NCBI RefSeq assembly: GCF_963576615.1
Contig: NC_088712.1
Span: 33,551,155-33,615,154, forward strand
DNA from: Watersipora subatra
Taxonomy: Eukaryota; Bryozoa; Gymnolaemata; Cheilostomatida; Watersiporidae
Length of the DNA stretch: 64,000 nt
Direction: 5' to 3'
Shown one piece after another: positions 45,995 to 59,271 of this stretch (the first letter of the stretch is position 1; every line of letters begins with the position of its first letter). The notes beneath the pieces were generated by a model. It had not been told where the DNA came from, ran no database searches, and saw only the letters and a program-made list of their open reading frames with translations. Made by a program: the position numbers and the translations under genes.

Positions 45995-48900
45995 ATGACT
46001 TACAACCATGGGCTTGTAGCCGCAACAACAAATGTACTCTCTAGTATTTCCAATGCATCAGCATACAATTCGACTTCATCAGCCATCTACCCAAATGCAA
46101 CAAGCTTGGCAGACCTGAACGGCCTCAGAACAGCTATGGCTAAATATGAACACATTCATGGGCCTCTCTCCTTGACCCTCTGCATTATTGGTGTAGCGGT
46201 AAACATCCTTTACATTCTGGTTCTTTCTCATAAGGATATGCTGTCACCTGTGAACCGACTTCTACAAGCTATTGGTGAGTTATTAAAGCAATGACTTCAT
46301 AAAGGTAGAATGGTTGACTCAATATACAAAAGTAGATATCAAAGTAGATATCAATAAGTAGATATCAAAAGTAGATATCAAAAGTAGATATCAAAAGTAG
46401 ATATCAAAAGTAGGTACTAAAATTTGCACAAGGTTGTCAGAAAATAATTATTTAGCTCTAAATTTTTTTGCTCACCACTTTTTTTGCTCCACTTAGACCT
46501 TGTAAGGTCTAAGTTGTTAAACTAAAAAGTATTTTTTTAGTTTCCGTTAAATTATACCTAGTGGTTTTTTAGTTCAACCATTAGTTAAGTTAATGGAAAT
46601 CTTTAATTATTTACTGTGGCTATAATTCAGCTTGTCAGTTCTATTTTTAACTAAAGAACAAACTTGAGAAAAATGTCATTCAAGTAAATACTCAGTAAGT
46701 TTTTTCTGGTAGACTTAATGTCGGTCAAGTATATACTTACTAAGTTGTCTTTGGTAGACTCAATGTCAGTCAAGCATATACTCAGTAAGTTGTCTTTGGT
46801 AGACTCAATGTCAGTCAAGTATATGCTCAGTAAGTTGTCTTTGGTAGACTCAATGTCAGTCAAGTATATACTCAGTAAGTTGTCTTTGGTAGACTCAATG
46901 TCAGTTAAGTTCATACTCAGTAATTTGTCTTTGGTAGACTCAATGTCAGTCAAGTATATGCTCAGTAAGTTGTCTTTGGTAGACTCAATGTCAGTCAAGT
47001 ATATACTCAGTAAGTTGTCTTTGGTAGACTCAATGTCAGTTAAGTTCATACTCAGTAATTTGTCTTTGGTAGACTCAATGTCAGTCAAGTATATGCTCAG
47101 TAAGTTGTCTTTGGTAGACTCAATGTCAGTCAAGTATATACTCAGTAAGTTGTCTTTGGTAGACTCAATGTCAGTCAAGTATATACTCAGTAAGTTGTCT
47201 TTAGTAGACTTAATGTCAGTCTATATTAATACTCAGTAATTTGTCTTTGGTAGACTCAATGTCAGTCAAGTATATGCTCAGTAAGTTGTCTTTGGTAGAC
47301 TCAATGTCAGTCAAGTATATACTCAGTAAGTTGTCTTTAGTAGACTTAATGTCAGTCTATATTAATACTCAGTAATTTGTCTTTGGTAGACTCAATGTCA
47401 GTCAAGTATATGCTCAGTAAGTTGTCTTTGGTAGACTCAATGTCAGTTAAGCATATACTCAGTAAGTTGTCTTTGGTAGACTCAATGTCAGTCAAGTATA
47501 TACTCAGTAAGTTGTCTTTGGTAGACTCAATGTCAGTTAAGCATATACTCAGTAAGTTGTCTTTAGTAGACTTAATGTCAGTCTATATTAATACTCAGTA
47601 ATTTGTCTTTGGTAGACTCAATGTCAGTCAAGTATATGCTCAGTAAGTTGTCTTTGGTAGACTCAATGTCAGTTAAGCATATACTCAGTAAGTTGTCTTT
47701 GGTAGACTCAATGTCAGTCAAGTATATACTCAGTAAGTTGTCTTTGGTAGACTCAATGTCAGTCAAGTATATACTCAGTAAGTTGTCTTTGGTAGACTCA
47801 ATGTCAGTTAAGCATATACTCAGTAAGTTGTCTTTGGTAGACTCAATGTCAGTCAAGTATATACTCAGTAAGTTGTCTTTGGTAGACTCAATGTCAGTCA
47901 AGCATATACTCAGTAAGTTGTCTTTGGTAGACTCAATGTCAGTCAAGTATATACTCAGTAAGTTGTCTTTGGTAGACTCAATGTCAGTCAAGTATATACT
48001 CAGTAAGTTGTCTTTGGTAGACTCAATGTCAGTTAAGTATATACTCAGTAAGTTGTCTTTGGTAGACTCAATGTCAGTCAAGTATATACTCAGTAAGTTG
48101 TCTTTAGTAGACTTAATGTCAGTCTATATTAATACTCAGTAATTTGTCTTTGGTAGACTCAATGTCAGTCAAGTATATACTCAGTAAGTTGTCTTTGGTA
48201 GACTCAATGTCAGTTAAGTATATACTCAGTAAGTTGTCTTTGGTAGACTCAATGTCAGTTAAGCATATACTCAGTAAGTTGTCTTTGGTAGACTCAATGT
48301 CAGTCACGTATATACTCAGTAAGTTGTCTTTGGTAGACTCAATGTCAGTTAAGCATATACTCAGTAAGTTGTCTTTGGTAGACTCAATGTCAGTCAAGTA
48401 TATACTCAGTAAGTTGTCTTTAGTAGACTTAATGTCAGTCTATATTAATACTCAGTAATTTGTCTTTGGTAGACTTAATATCCATCATACTAAAGAATAG
48501 CAAGGTTTGCAAATTTTGTCTTTTTTTCACTTGACCAGAGAAAGTACTTATCACCCTACATGTAAACTTGACCAGAGTAAGTACTTATCACCCTACATGT
48601 AAACTTGACCAGAGTAAGTACTTATCACCCTACATGTAGGAGTAAATGCAAAAACGTTTCAAACAATTCCTTGACTAGAAAGGAACTTACATTTAAAAAT
48701 GGCTGTCGACTATTATTAGTTGTTATTGGCAGCTGTGAGTCATAATCGGATTATGAACTGAGGTTAATACAATTATATTAAAACTCAAATAATATTTGAG
48801 TTTAATATAGTTATATTGCTGGCATTGTCTAGTTATCAATTTTCCAGCATAACATGAACAAGATTAAGTTAGTTGTTAGCGAGTTGAAAACATAATTTCA

Positions 48901-51900
48901 GAAAAAGACTAAGAAAATAGGTTTCCTGATAAATATATCTTATCGAATCACTGACACTCGTGCAATTACTGCTAGCTTCAAGGTTGTAATAATAATTACT
49001 TATTGCCAACTATTAGATAGCTGCTGAGATACTTATCAAAGGAAGTCTATCTCTCACCGCTGCCATGTGTCCGCCTAATGCTAAAAGTGATCAATTTCTA
49101 ATAACAAAATCAGGAAACATTATATAACCCATATGGAAAACTCTGTTGATCTAGGAAGATATATTGTAAACGGATAAATTGAGCCTGCCAGTTTCGGGGC
49201 TTCTGTTAATTGTCTTAGCTTCCTGCCAGTTCCGTAGCTTCTGTTAATTGTCTTGGCAGATTAAAATGACCAGCATAAAACAATTTAATTATATAAATAC
49301 ATTTGAAGATATCAGCTCATTTATAGCTTTTGGCATTGGCATAGAAAGCAATAATGAAAGGTCAAGTGAAACTAACAGCCAGAGATAAACAGACATGGAG
49401 CGTCTAGATAACTAATTGGATATAGTATTTATACTGTAAGTACTGTTGCCCTCCATCATCATTCAACAACCACGTACATGTATATCTTCTACATGATAAT
49501 CGCTTGTTATCAGCTGTGATTGGGAAGTCTTTACTCTGACTGCAACAAAAATGCATCAGCTCGAAAGAATTTGTTACTTCTATTATGAAATCACTCAAGT
49601 GAGTTGCTATTCAGCACAAAGTTTTGGTGGAAGATTTAGATTTGTCACCTAAAGCATCAAACAATTCAATTGAGATGCAATTTAGAGCTTACTTAGTTTG
49701 TAATAAAAACTAACATAAACTGATGTAACCTGGCTTACCTGTTGTAAAATTATATTGAGATTAGCTTAGATGTAAAATTACATTGAGATTAGCTTAGATG
49801 TAAAATTACATTGAGATTAGCTTAGATGTAAAATTACATTGAGATTAGCTTAGATGTAAAATTACATTGAGATTAGCTTAGATGTGAAATTGGTCATACT
49901 TAAATGTGTCAGAATATGTTTTAATATGAGAAAAGAAAGGTTTCAATACATCTAGCTTTTAACTTCTACATTGAACAATAGAGAAACAGCTAACTGCTAA
50001 AATACATTATCAGCAGAGTACTCTGGCATAGCTCTGTTAATAAAACTGTTGGATTTTTTATGAAATATATACTAACACTTCAAACTAAAAAGTATGAACA
50101 AGCCAACAAGATCAGTCATGTGATCAGTCATGTGATCACACTAATAAAAGAAGAACTTTTATTTGGTAAACATTTATAATAACGCTCTATTGGTTAGCTC
50201 TATTGGTTAGCTCTATTGGTTAGCTGCGCTTTGAATTGCTGGTCATCAATAATCAGGCAGCCATGAGAATTGTAACACAAACAAAGATGTTAGTAGCGGC
50301 TGAGAGGAAACCAAGAGGAAACAGTAATCTCACTCAGAGAATAATTGCGTGTGCGGCTTCTTCATAGTCATCTTCAGTTATTCACTAGAGTATATCATAT
50401 TAAATGTGATGATTATATACTACATGTATATAGTACTATATTATGGAATTTATAGCGTTATTTATAATATATTATATTGTATCACATTGTATTACACCTC
50501 ATTAATGTTTTATATACACAATGTTTGATTGTGTGTTACCATTTAATGCTGCTCGGGTTTTACCGCTATGCGTATCATATTTACAGATTAACCCACTGAG
50601 ACAGTGTATACTGCATTAGACCAGATTACATAGAAACATTGTAAACTTGTTATGTTAGGTTCTGTGACTCAGTATTTTAATCAAGTATTTATTCCATATA
50701 TAGGATATACAATATTAGGTCTCTTACTAATCGACATGAGGCATCCTACGGATCTAAGTTCTATAGCAGGTCACATGAACAAGAACGTATAGCAAGAACC
50801 AGGTCAGCAGATGAAGTTCTTTCACTGAATGTAGCATATGGCATGCTGGGATAAAATGTCAACAGCAGCAGTTATTCTCATCGGCTGACTTACACAAGTC
50901 TTGGCTAGTAACTAGTTGACTAATGTTAGTATTATTGTTACTAGTGTTAGTATTATTGTTACTAGTGTTAGTATTATCGTTACTAGTGTTAGTAGTATCG
51001 TTATTAGTGTTAGTATTATCGTTACTAGTGTTAGTATTATTGTTACTAGTGTTAGTATTATTGTTACTAGTGTTAGTATCATTGTTACTAGTGCGCTAGC
51101 AGTTCGTGTGCCAAGAATAATCATCATGTGTAATCGTTATATTCATAATTATTTGGTGGCACCAAGGTGTCTGAGTAGTGTAGCAATAACCAGCTTGCCT
51201 TTTAATCTTAAGCCTAGGCTTGATTCCCCTGCAAGACTTTTTTATACCAATGCTCGTAGTGTAGCTTTAGACAGACGGATTGGTATTACGTTATCATTGT
51301 TATTATAGTAAAAAATAGTTGAATGCTTGGTGCTGCACAGGTAAAAAAACTGCCTATTAACACAGGCAGATAATGTAGTTGCCATTGGCTAAGTTGGCTA
51401 ATTAGCCAATGGCAGAATTAACAAATTGGCTGATTTGAGTAACTGTAACTGAAGCTTGTCGTGAAGAGCCGTGAAGCCAGCTGGTAAAAATTGAATTATC
51501 TCTCCCATTCAAGCGGGAGTAATTTAACCGTTGTAATGATTATGTGCACATTTAATCCATTGTATCACAAGCATGCCATGTGGCTTAGTGGATAGAATAT
51601 CAGTGTGGATACTCAGAGGTTTCAAATTTGTTTTAAAAGTGCTCAGTTGAAGTCCAAAGCAAAGTGGATTTTTCATTTCAATAACTTTATCACATTTTAG
51701 CACAAAAGTTTTGAGTAACCCTTTTTAGAGTAAATCAAGAGTTTTAAAGCTTTTTATCTCTTTAAAAGAGCAATCAGCATTAATTATCTTATGTAGAATA
51801 GATAAGTGTGAATTTATGTGCGTTTCATATCATCATATTTAAATCTTTAGATAGTACAGTTATTCATTTAAAAAAAATCTAATTAGAAAATTATACTTTC

Positions 51901-54900
51901 TTTCTTTGTTTACTATACTCGAAAGTCAAAGAGATTGTGTGGTCAAGAGTAGTGTACATAAAACTACGGACCATGCTTGGCTCTATGGCAACCTCAAATA
52001 GACATCAACACTATATGACTGCCTCACATAGACATCAACATTATATGACTGCCTCACATAGACATCAACACTATATGACTGCCTCACATAGACATCAACA
52101 CTATATGACTGCCTCACATAGACATCAACACTGTTTTGGATTCTTGTTCTGCCCACTCACTTCTTGTATTCAGTAGACCATTTCATTATTTAGCAAAGAA
52201 GGCAACCACCTACTATGTGCTTGTGTCTTTATCTTTAGCGACTGAAATTACAACAGTATAAACAGTATTTTGAAGATCCAAAAATGGTTCTCATTGGCAG
52301 CTGCATAGGATTTCTTTGCAGTAAGACCATAGCTCATTAATTAAAACTATTTATGTAAATACTTGTAACGTAAAGTACTTGTAAAGTACTTGTAAATACA
52401 AATGATTATTTAAGTCTTTACATAAAGATTTGTAGTGTTGTTATGAGTTTTTGTATAAACATTTGTGTATGATCTTATACAAATGGTTGTATTAAGGCAG
52501 GTACTTTTCTAAACATATACATGTACTATATGAAGGTTTTACACAAGCGCTTATAAAATCTATTGTATATACTTTTACAGTATTATTTATACAATTATGC
52601 ACATCATTGCTAACATTTACATAAGCTCTTGCTGCCGTAGACTATGGGTTAGATACACTAGTGCATATACAAAGAGCACATCTCTTAGGGCATTTTCAGA
52701 ATGAATAAACAATAATACTTTTACGGGGGTTTTTATTATCAATTGCAAATCTATATTTAGCCCGCTGTAATTATCTATAATAATGTCGAGAACATGTTAG
52801 CTTTATAGAGAAAAAGCAAGGAAGAGTTAATGAGATTTATGGCATTTTTAGTAAAAGTATCTCTATAGCTGTTTCCCCATAGCAAGTGCTTGGCAAACAA
52901 TACTTACACGCATAAATAACAAGCGTACAGTCTTCACATCACACGACTATTATTAGGGCCTTCACAGGAGTTGTGCCATGCTTGTATTAGGGAATACACA
53001 CTTTTCCTATATAAATCTGACCTATATTAATCTTATGGAAACCACACATTACTTAAGGACAATTGTGGATATTGTTAAACAAAAGTCAGCATATTTTAAC
53101 ATGTTTAATAAAAGCAGTAATAATGTAATTAGTAGTGTACCAAAATTTAATCAATTAGATGTGATGTCACTTATCAATAAGGTAGACATTATGGCTTGAT
53201 CAAAGTAAAATATGGTTGCTTGGTGTTGAATGGCTGACCAGCTGCTATTTCTACAAACTGTCTTCTGTCACTTTTGAGTTGCTTGAAAGAAACTAAAAAC
53301 TAGCGAGACTCTGACATCTGACAGATCTTGCTTGAACTCATCATCTTGAAAAATCATTTTTACAGTTTAGGGGCTATTTTAAATACTTGAGTGAGTGTAT
53401 ATCACACCTGAGTGAGTGTATATCACACCTGAGTGAGTGTATATCACACCTGAGTGAGTGTATATCACATCTGATGAGTGTATATGACACCTGAGGAAGT
53501 GTATATCACGCCTGAGTGAGGGTCTATCACACATGAGTGAGTGTATATCACATCTGAGTGAGTGTATATCACACATGAGTGACTTAGTATCACACTAAGT
53601 GAGCCGTGAAATGTTATCTCGGCAGCTCAAGACCCATCGCAAAATTTTATCTTAAATTTCTTGGAAGTACTTTGAAAGTACAAGTGATTGGAGTCATCTT
53701 ACCTACATGTACATCAGCTTTCTGTTAGCATTAGTATCTGAGCATAGCCTATACATAAAGAATGTTAACTCAGGTGAAAACTGGCAAAAGATGCATAGTG
53801 GGAAGCCGACCAGTTAATCAATTTACATTACAATTGTAATTTACATTACTGTAAACTACAATTTTACAATATTTTACTCCTGTCAGCATTTCATTGCTGT
53901 CATAGCACGCCATAGAGTCCTTGGTCATACAAATATAAAAACAAACATTATACACTTATAAACCATTGCAACGCTGAGGTCAATTATGTATGCTGGCATG
54001 GAGAAGCAATTAAACGTGTGTCAATATTTATAGAGACCTAGGCTATCAGGTTTCTTGGTAAATGTAATCAAAGGTGATTGGTAAGATGAGATGCTGACAA
54101 TGCTGACCTGATTTGCATATATGGATGTCATTGATATTGATTCATGTGTTCGCAGAGTTAGCTGAGATGGGTAGTCACAACAGAGGTGGGCTGAGATGGG
54201 TAGTCACAACAGAGGTAGGCTGAGATGGGTAGTCACAACAGAGATAGGCTGAGATGGGTAGTCAGAACAGAGGTAGGCTGAGATGGGTAGTCACAACAGA
54301 GATAGGCTGAGATGGGTAATCAGAACAGAGGTAGGCTGAGATGGGTAGTCACAACAGAGGTAAGCTGAGATGGTAGTCACAACAGAGGTAGGCTGAGATG
54401 GGTAGTCAGAACAGAGGTAGGCTGAGATGGGTAGTCACAACAGAGGTAGGCTGAGATGGGTAGTTACAACAGAGGTAGGCTGACATGGGTAGTCACAACA
54501 GAGGTAGGCTGAAGGGTGCATTCAGTTTATCTCTGGTCTTTCCATAGGAGTTTTCTACGCATCAATATCATTCCATGAGAATGTTTTATAGATATATGCC
54601 TAGGAAAATAAACGTCTACAAAAATAGATGTCTAGGAAAATAGATGTCTACAAAAATAGATGTTTAGGAAAATTGAATTTCTTAAATAATAATTTTTGCA
54701 GAGTCGAATAACCCTGATGTGAAATTAGGACATAGTTTGTTGTGAATCATTGACTCAACAATAAAGCAAAGAGCAAACAACTAAATAAATAGGCCTATGA
54801 CAGATATCGTGATCCGTAAAGAACTTAGCTGGCTTAGATCTGGTCATAAGCCTATGTCCTGTAATCCTGGAAGAGGGGGGTCATACTTGACGTTGAAGCA

Positions 54901-56394
54901 GTGGGAATAGAAACGATGATTGGCAGCTACAGCTTTTTAATAAAATAACTGCTTGCTTTGATAAGCTTTCCCAGATGAAGATGATGGCTGATATTATCTT
55001 CATTTGTATATCTATATTGTAAAATTTATTAACAGCGTGAGAAAACAACTTCCATTTCACTTTTTGTTAATTAAAAAGTTTGTTTTGATATATAAATCTT
55101 AAGGGTTCAAACTTATAAAAAAACATGAAAATAATTGTACCAGACTAAACCCTAGAAGCTGGAAAAGGAGTAACTTTTAAAAAAAGTCTCCAGCTAAAAG
55201 AAGTCTCCAGCTAAAAGAAGATAGCAAGGTCTATTGTTACCAAAGTAGTAAAGTATAACCAATAATGTATTTCAAAAGATATTTTACATAATTGGAGTCG
55301 TTTCCATTATTAATCTATTGCTTATTTTTATACAATTAATTTCTAATTATTACTCAGTATTTTCATTGTTTATTGTTTATCTGCATAACAGTTTCACATG
55401 GTTTGTAGCTATCGCTGACCTAGTAACCATGCTGACCTACATACCGTACTCCCTACTGTTCTACATAGTGAACGGAGTGAAAGATAACGCAGTAAGGAAC
55501 AGCTATCCAGCCATCTCATTTTTAAAGTTTCATGGCCTGAGCTCCATGATCAGCCACACAGCAAGCATCTGGTTGACAGTCTCTGTAGGTGTTTTTCGTT
55601 ATATGTTTCTTCTAACGAAACTAGGACAACGCCTATGCTCCTTGAAAGGCGTTCACATCACAATTAGTGTGGTGGTCGTTTTAAGTGTGTTAGTCAACTC
55701 GCCGCAATTGTTGATTTTAAGAATCAACAAATGGATTGATGCAAACACGGGAGAAAGTTGGTATTTTCTTGACACCGATGGCATGCCCAAGCACAATAAA
55801 AGCATCGCAATGACGCAATACGTGATGACGGCGCTTCTCACGAAAATTGGACCTTGTTTGCTGCTCATAATTGTTTCAGCCCTTCTCATTAGATTCCTGA
55901 TGAAAACTCAAAATAGATATCATAACATTAGACAGGGTAGCATAGGAAATGGCTCAATACTTGATAGAAGGCGTCAAGACCAGACGAACCAAACAACAAA
56001 ACTTTTAATAGCTGTAGCCATAGTATTCACCCTGTCCGAACTACCGCAAGGCATCTGCTTTGGGCTAAGCAGTTTCGGATTAGACAACAGTTTGGAAAAG
56101 ATGTACTGGTTGCTAGGCAACCTATTCGATTTGTTGACAATGATAAGTTGTTCTGTAAACTTTCTTCTTTACTGCAGCATGAGCTCCCAGTTTCGAGAGG
56201 TTTTTGTAAAAATACTCAAATTGGAAAATATTAGGCCACCGAGTTTGAGAATTTTTTCATGTAAACAAAGTAAAGCCTTGCGGGAAAGCTCAACAGGTAT
56301 GTCCTTGCAAGAGTCAGCTGATAAAAATCTGTCTACAGAATCTATAAATCTTGAAGTAGTTGTGCTCCCTCTTGTTCCCTCAGATGTGGCTTAA
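45995..56394 (+). CDS. class A neuropeptide GPCR, myosuppressin/DMSR-like
   Basis: Two exons, 45995-46274 and 55409-56394, are joined in phase 1 (ATTG|gtgagt ... tttgtag|CT) into 421 aa. The extracellular N-terminus has three N-glycosylation sites (N20, N25, N34). TM1 is about 57-78 with GVAVN and SPVN. TM2 begins AIADLVTMLTYIPY, the strongest family mark. TM3 is SIWLTVSVGVFRYMF, so the DRY position reads FRY. TM6 has LSELPQGI and TM7 has NFLLYC in place of NPxxY; SSQFREVF follows as helix 8. TM4, TM5 and a Ser/Thr-rich tail are complete. No cysteine is present in extracellular loop 2. Known relatives bind myosuppressin or other FMRFamide-like peptides and couple to G proteins at the plasma membrane. 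The 9.1-kb intron splits TM1 from TM2. The exact ligand is not predictable. Confidence 0.88.
46318..46415. repeat. 13-bp repeat in the GPCR intron
   Basis: About seven copies of agtagatatcaaa. Confidence 0.9.
46685..48478. repeat. 45-bp satellite in the GPCR intron
   Basis: About 40 copies of gtagactcaatgtcagtcaa gtatatactcagtaagttgt ctttg. A variant pair containing gtctatattaatactcagta recurs at 47,220, 47,350, 47,580, 48,120 and 48,440, marking higher-order blocks of 130-540 bp. Both strands are open in 45-bp phase; none of these frames is a gene. Confidence 0.97.
48479..49744. other. GPCR intron, mostly unique
   Basis: Three copies of a 37-bp repeat (cttgaccagagtaagtactt...) lie at 48,531-48,640. 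The rest is unique AT-rich sequence without visible exons. Confidence 0.6.
49745..49888. repeat. 28-bp minisatellite
   Basis: About five copies of tgtaaaattacattgagatt plus agcttaga. Confidence 0.95.
49889..50914. other. GPCR intron, unique
   Basis: Three copies of ctctattggttag lie near 50,185-50,225. Nothing else is recognised. Confidence 0.5.
50915..51093. repeat. 21-bp minisatellite
   Basis: About eight copies of gttactagtgttagtattat plus t. Confidence 0.95.
51094..51987. other. GPCR intron with a tRNA-derived SINE
   Basis: At about 51,570-51,640 the plus strand has ATGTGGCTTAGTGGATAGA (A-box-like) and AGAGGTTTCAAATTTG (B-box-like) spaced about 30 nt apart, followed by an unrelated tail. 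It is a likely SINE, not a folding tRNA. The remainder is unique. Confidence 0.5.
51988..52134. repeat. 30-bp minisatellite
   Basis: Five copies of gacatcaacactatatgact plus gcctcacata, nearly identical. Confidence 0.95.
52135..53385. other. GPCR intron, unique
   Basis: Loose repeats of acttgtaa words lie near 52,360-52,420. No exon is supported. Confidence 0.5.
53386..53590. repeat. 21-bp minisatellite
   Basis: About ten copies of gagtgagtgtatatcacacc plus t, with variants. Confidence 0.93.
53591..54154. other. GPCR intron, unique
   Basis: An ATTACAATTGTAAT-type palindrome lies near 53,830. Nothing else is seen. Confidence 0.5.
54155..54512. repeat. 29-bp minisatellite
   Basis: About 12 copies of gctgagatgggtagtcacaa plus cagaggtag. 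A short run of gaaaatagatgtctac-type repeats follows at 54,598-54,672. Confidence 0.94.
54673..55408. other. last part of the GPCR intron
   Basis: Unique sequence. It contains a direct 18-bp duplication (gtctccagctaaaagaa) at about 55,185-55,220 and ends at the tttgtag acceptor. Confidence 0.5.
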
Positions 56395-56747
56395 ATTGTT
56401 GCGATGTGGAGAATGCCCTTCCTCTCTAAATGAAGAATTCTATGCGATTTTAACATGTATTTTTTCTTATTACTCAATTTCTAAAAATCTTATTTTGCAG
56501 ATCTTTTGTGTATATTATGATGTACAAATTGATCTTCAGCCTTGTTTTGATATTTAACATGATTAGTGAAATTGAAATGTTGTCATTACAGCATTGCTTG
56601 TTTGACAAAAAAGAATTTGTTTGTGTATTTTTAATTTTGAATGAACTCTTTCATTTCTATTTGCGCATTTCTTTGTTTACACATTTCATACTAGTTTGTT
56701 ATAGATGGTGTGCAGTTTCTTTATGATGTTCTGGTTTTGCAGTACTT

Positions 56748-56753
56748 AATAAA
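56748..56753 (+). terminator. polyadenylation signal of the GPCR gene
   Basis: AATAAA lies 354 bp after the TAA at 56392-56394. No nearer canonical signal is seen. Confidence 0.6.
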
Positions 56754-56844
56754 TATACCTTCATTTTGCTATCATTGAAATATACATGCTTCTGGCTGCT
56801 TTTTGCTTGAATGTTTTGAAGTAAAAAGTCTTATAACTTGCTTA

Positions 56845-57295
56845 TAGAGAGAGAGTGAGAGAGGGAGAGATAGAGAGAGACAGTGAGAGAGAGGGGGAAA
56901 GAGAGGGAGAGGAAGAGAGAGGGAAAGAGGGAGAGAGAGGGAGGGAGAGAGGGAAAGAGGGAGAGAGAGGGAGAGAGAGAGGGAAAGAGGGAGAGAGTGA
57001 GAGAGGGAGAGTGAGAGAGGGAGAGAGAGGGAGAGAGAGGGAGAGAGAGGGAGAGAGGGAGAAGGAGGGAGAGAGGGAGGGAGAGAGGGAGGGAGAGAGG
57101 GAGGGAGGGAGGGAGAGAGAGGGAGAGAGAGAGAGAGGAAGGGAGAGAGAGATAGAGAGGGAGAGAGAGAGAGGGAGTGAGAGAGAGGGAGTGAGAGAGA
57201 GGGAGAGAGGGATAGAACGTGAGAGAGAGAGAAATTTTACATTGTGAGAGTGAGTGAGAAGGAGAGAGAAAGAGATAGAGAGAAGTTTTATATTG
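56845..57295. repeat. GA-only polypurine tract
   Basis: About 450 bp of almost pure G and A on the plus strand, mainly gagagg and gagaga units, with mirror symmetry. Open frames on it (Ser/Leu/Pro on minus, Arg/Glu/Gly on plus) are artefacts. Confidence 0.96.
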
Positions 57296-59271
57296 TGAAT
57301 GAGCACATGTTAAAGGATTAACACTTGTCATTAGGTACAAATAACAGCTTTAACATGTTATTGAATATTTAGTTCTTTTTGCAGGAGTTTAAAGCAGTAT
57401 GTTGAGATTCAATTTCTAAAATGGCTGCTAATAAACACAAAATGCATCAAAGTTAAAACTGCTCTCTGCAACTGGTTATGTCCTTCATCATTGATGTTCC
57501 CTTGTCACTGGACCCAGATATGCCTTGCGAAGGTCTCAGAATCATTCTTTCCATAGCAATGCTCATACCTAAATTCAGCCTCTGCTAGCAGATGTGATAT
57601 TAAACTTCCGAAAGATTCCAAATTACAACAACATAGAAAACTCGAGTAAAGTTGTAAAAGTTGGATGCAAAAGAAGTCTGATAAAGTTAATTATTGCTAA
57701 ATGCCTAAAAATGAAGACACAAGCAAGTGCATCCAAAAGAGTTCTTCCGTGTAACATTTCACCTCGCTGTCGTCGATCTTCAGCTACCAAACTATCTAGC
57801 TTATTGAGGGCAGGGATGCAGTAAAGTTAATGGTGTGAGCTAATATGTTAATTTCCTTTGGAATGTAGCACTCGACTACATATTTGTTTTTTTAAGAGAC
57901 CAAGAATCTCCCACACTTGCCCCTTGTCATCACAGTTGTTTATGTGATGTACACAACAAAAATATTTTGCAGAATTTTCATGCGAGCCTATACTGATCAG
58001 ACTATCAAAATATGGTGTTCAAGTAGGCCTACATCCTTATTTTACATACAACTCGTTTTGGTAATGATTGCACATTCTTTTAAGAGCTGGTGGTTTGATT
58101 GCCATGACATGGAATATTTTATCTAACATTTTATCTACTTATTATAATTTTATTTATTTGCCCTAAAGTCTCTTCAATTCTCATATTGGCAGTTCGTTAC
58201 ACTTTCTAACTTCTGCGTTCTAACTTTAAAGTAGTCACCACCAATGAAAATACTCAGATTTGGAAGTTGTCTCTTGTAAACTGACAACTGAAAAATATTT
58301 TGTTATCTCGTCTCCTCTTAACTCAATGTTTCTCCGTGGACGTTAGCGAATTCCGATGTCTAAGCAAACGGAGAACGACGTATAGCCCTTATATGCAACC
58401 TTTTATTTCGGCCTAAAATGTAAACACTTCGTTGTCAAGAGATAAAATATATTACTGCGCAATAATTTGTTGTAGCTGATTAATTGTGTTTCATATTACA
58501 CAATTTTATGAATTTGAAAAAAATAAAACTTTTTGCATTTTATGCAATAACAATTAATTATATTTGTACTATAATTTTACGTTAGTAAACGTTTTTTTAG
58601 TATGAGTTTAGCGTCAGTTTTTCCGTTAACTTTTAGTTCGCAACAAATGGGGGAACCTTTGGGTTTTTATTCTCAACGAATAATTACACATGTTTATACT
58701 GTTGCTCACTTCTGGATTTCTTAAAGCGCGTTCTCAACGCCCTGGCAGATTAAATGCCTTTTTCACATCGACTTACTAGAGCAGGTAACCGTGATACTGT
58801 AGTGAATTTTGCACGTGCCTCTCGCCAATATAGCGACTTATGGCACTTGCAATCACTACTAAATGGATTCTGGTTACAAGTTGTCTATTATTCTCACAAT
58901 AAATCATTAAATAAAAACATCTAAATAAATTCATCAAACATTTATCTCTGATGGCAAAATCTCAGTCCTGTTACACAGATAACTAATAAGGTGACTCTTC
59001 GATAGCAGATGAATGAACAGGGTTTTTTGTGAGGTCCCCTTACATAACTGTGCTAAGACAATTATTAACGTGGTGCAATCCTCCATGGTGTCTTAATGCA
59101 TGTATGACTGATCAATGAAAGTACATCTGAACTTCTAGCTGTCACCAAAAGCAATTAAATCATTTTTATATTTTTGCATAAAGGTGCTCAAGCAAAGTGA
59201 AGGTCTTGGAGATGAATGGTTGTACTAAAACCATTTTTCTCTTGTTTTTAGATAATAGAGCAGTTGCAGTA
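57296..59271. other. unique region, no confident gene
   Basis: A 76-codon frame at 57,594-57,824 is rich in Lys, Arg and Ser and could be an exon, but no start context, domain or splice partner supports it. No transposon is recognised. Confidence 0.4.

Noticed and set aside
46685..48460. Long open frames of 90-180 codons on both strands (MSVKYILSKLSLVDS-type repeats)
   Set aside because: They are translations of a 45-bp satellite whose unit is a multiple of three. Both strands are equally open, and there is no start context or unique sequence.
52978..53199. 73-codon plus frame in the GPCR intron
   Set aside because: No domain and no splice evidence; AT-rich composition makes chance likely.
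56831..57340. Ser/Leu/Pro and Arg/Glu/Gly frames
   Set aside because: Product of the GA-only tract.
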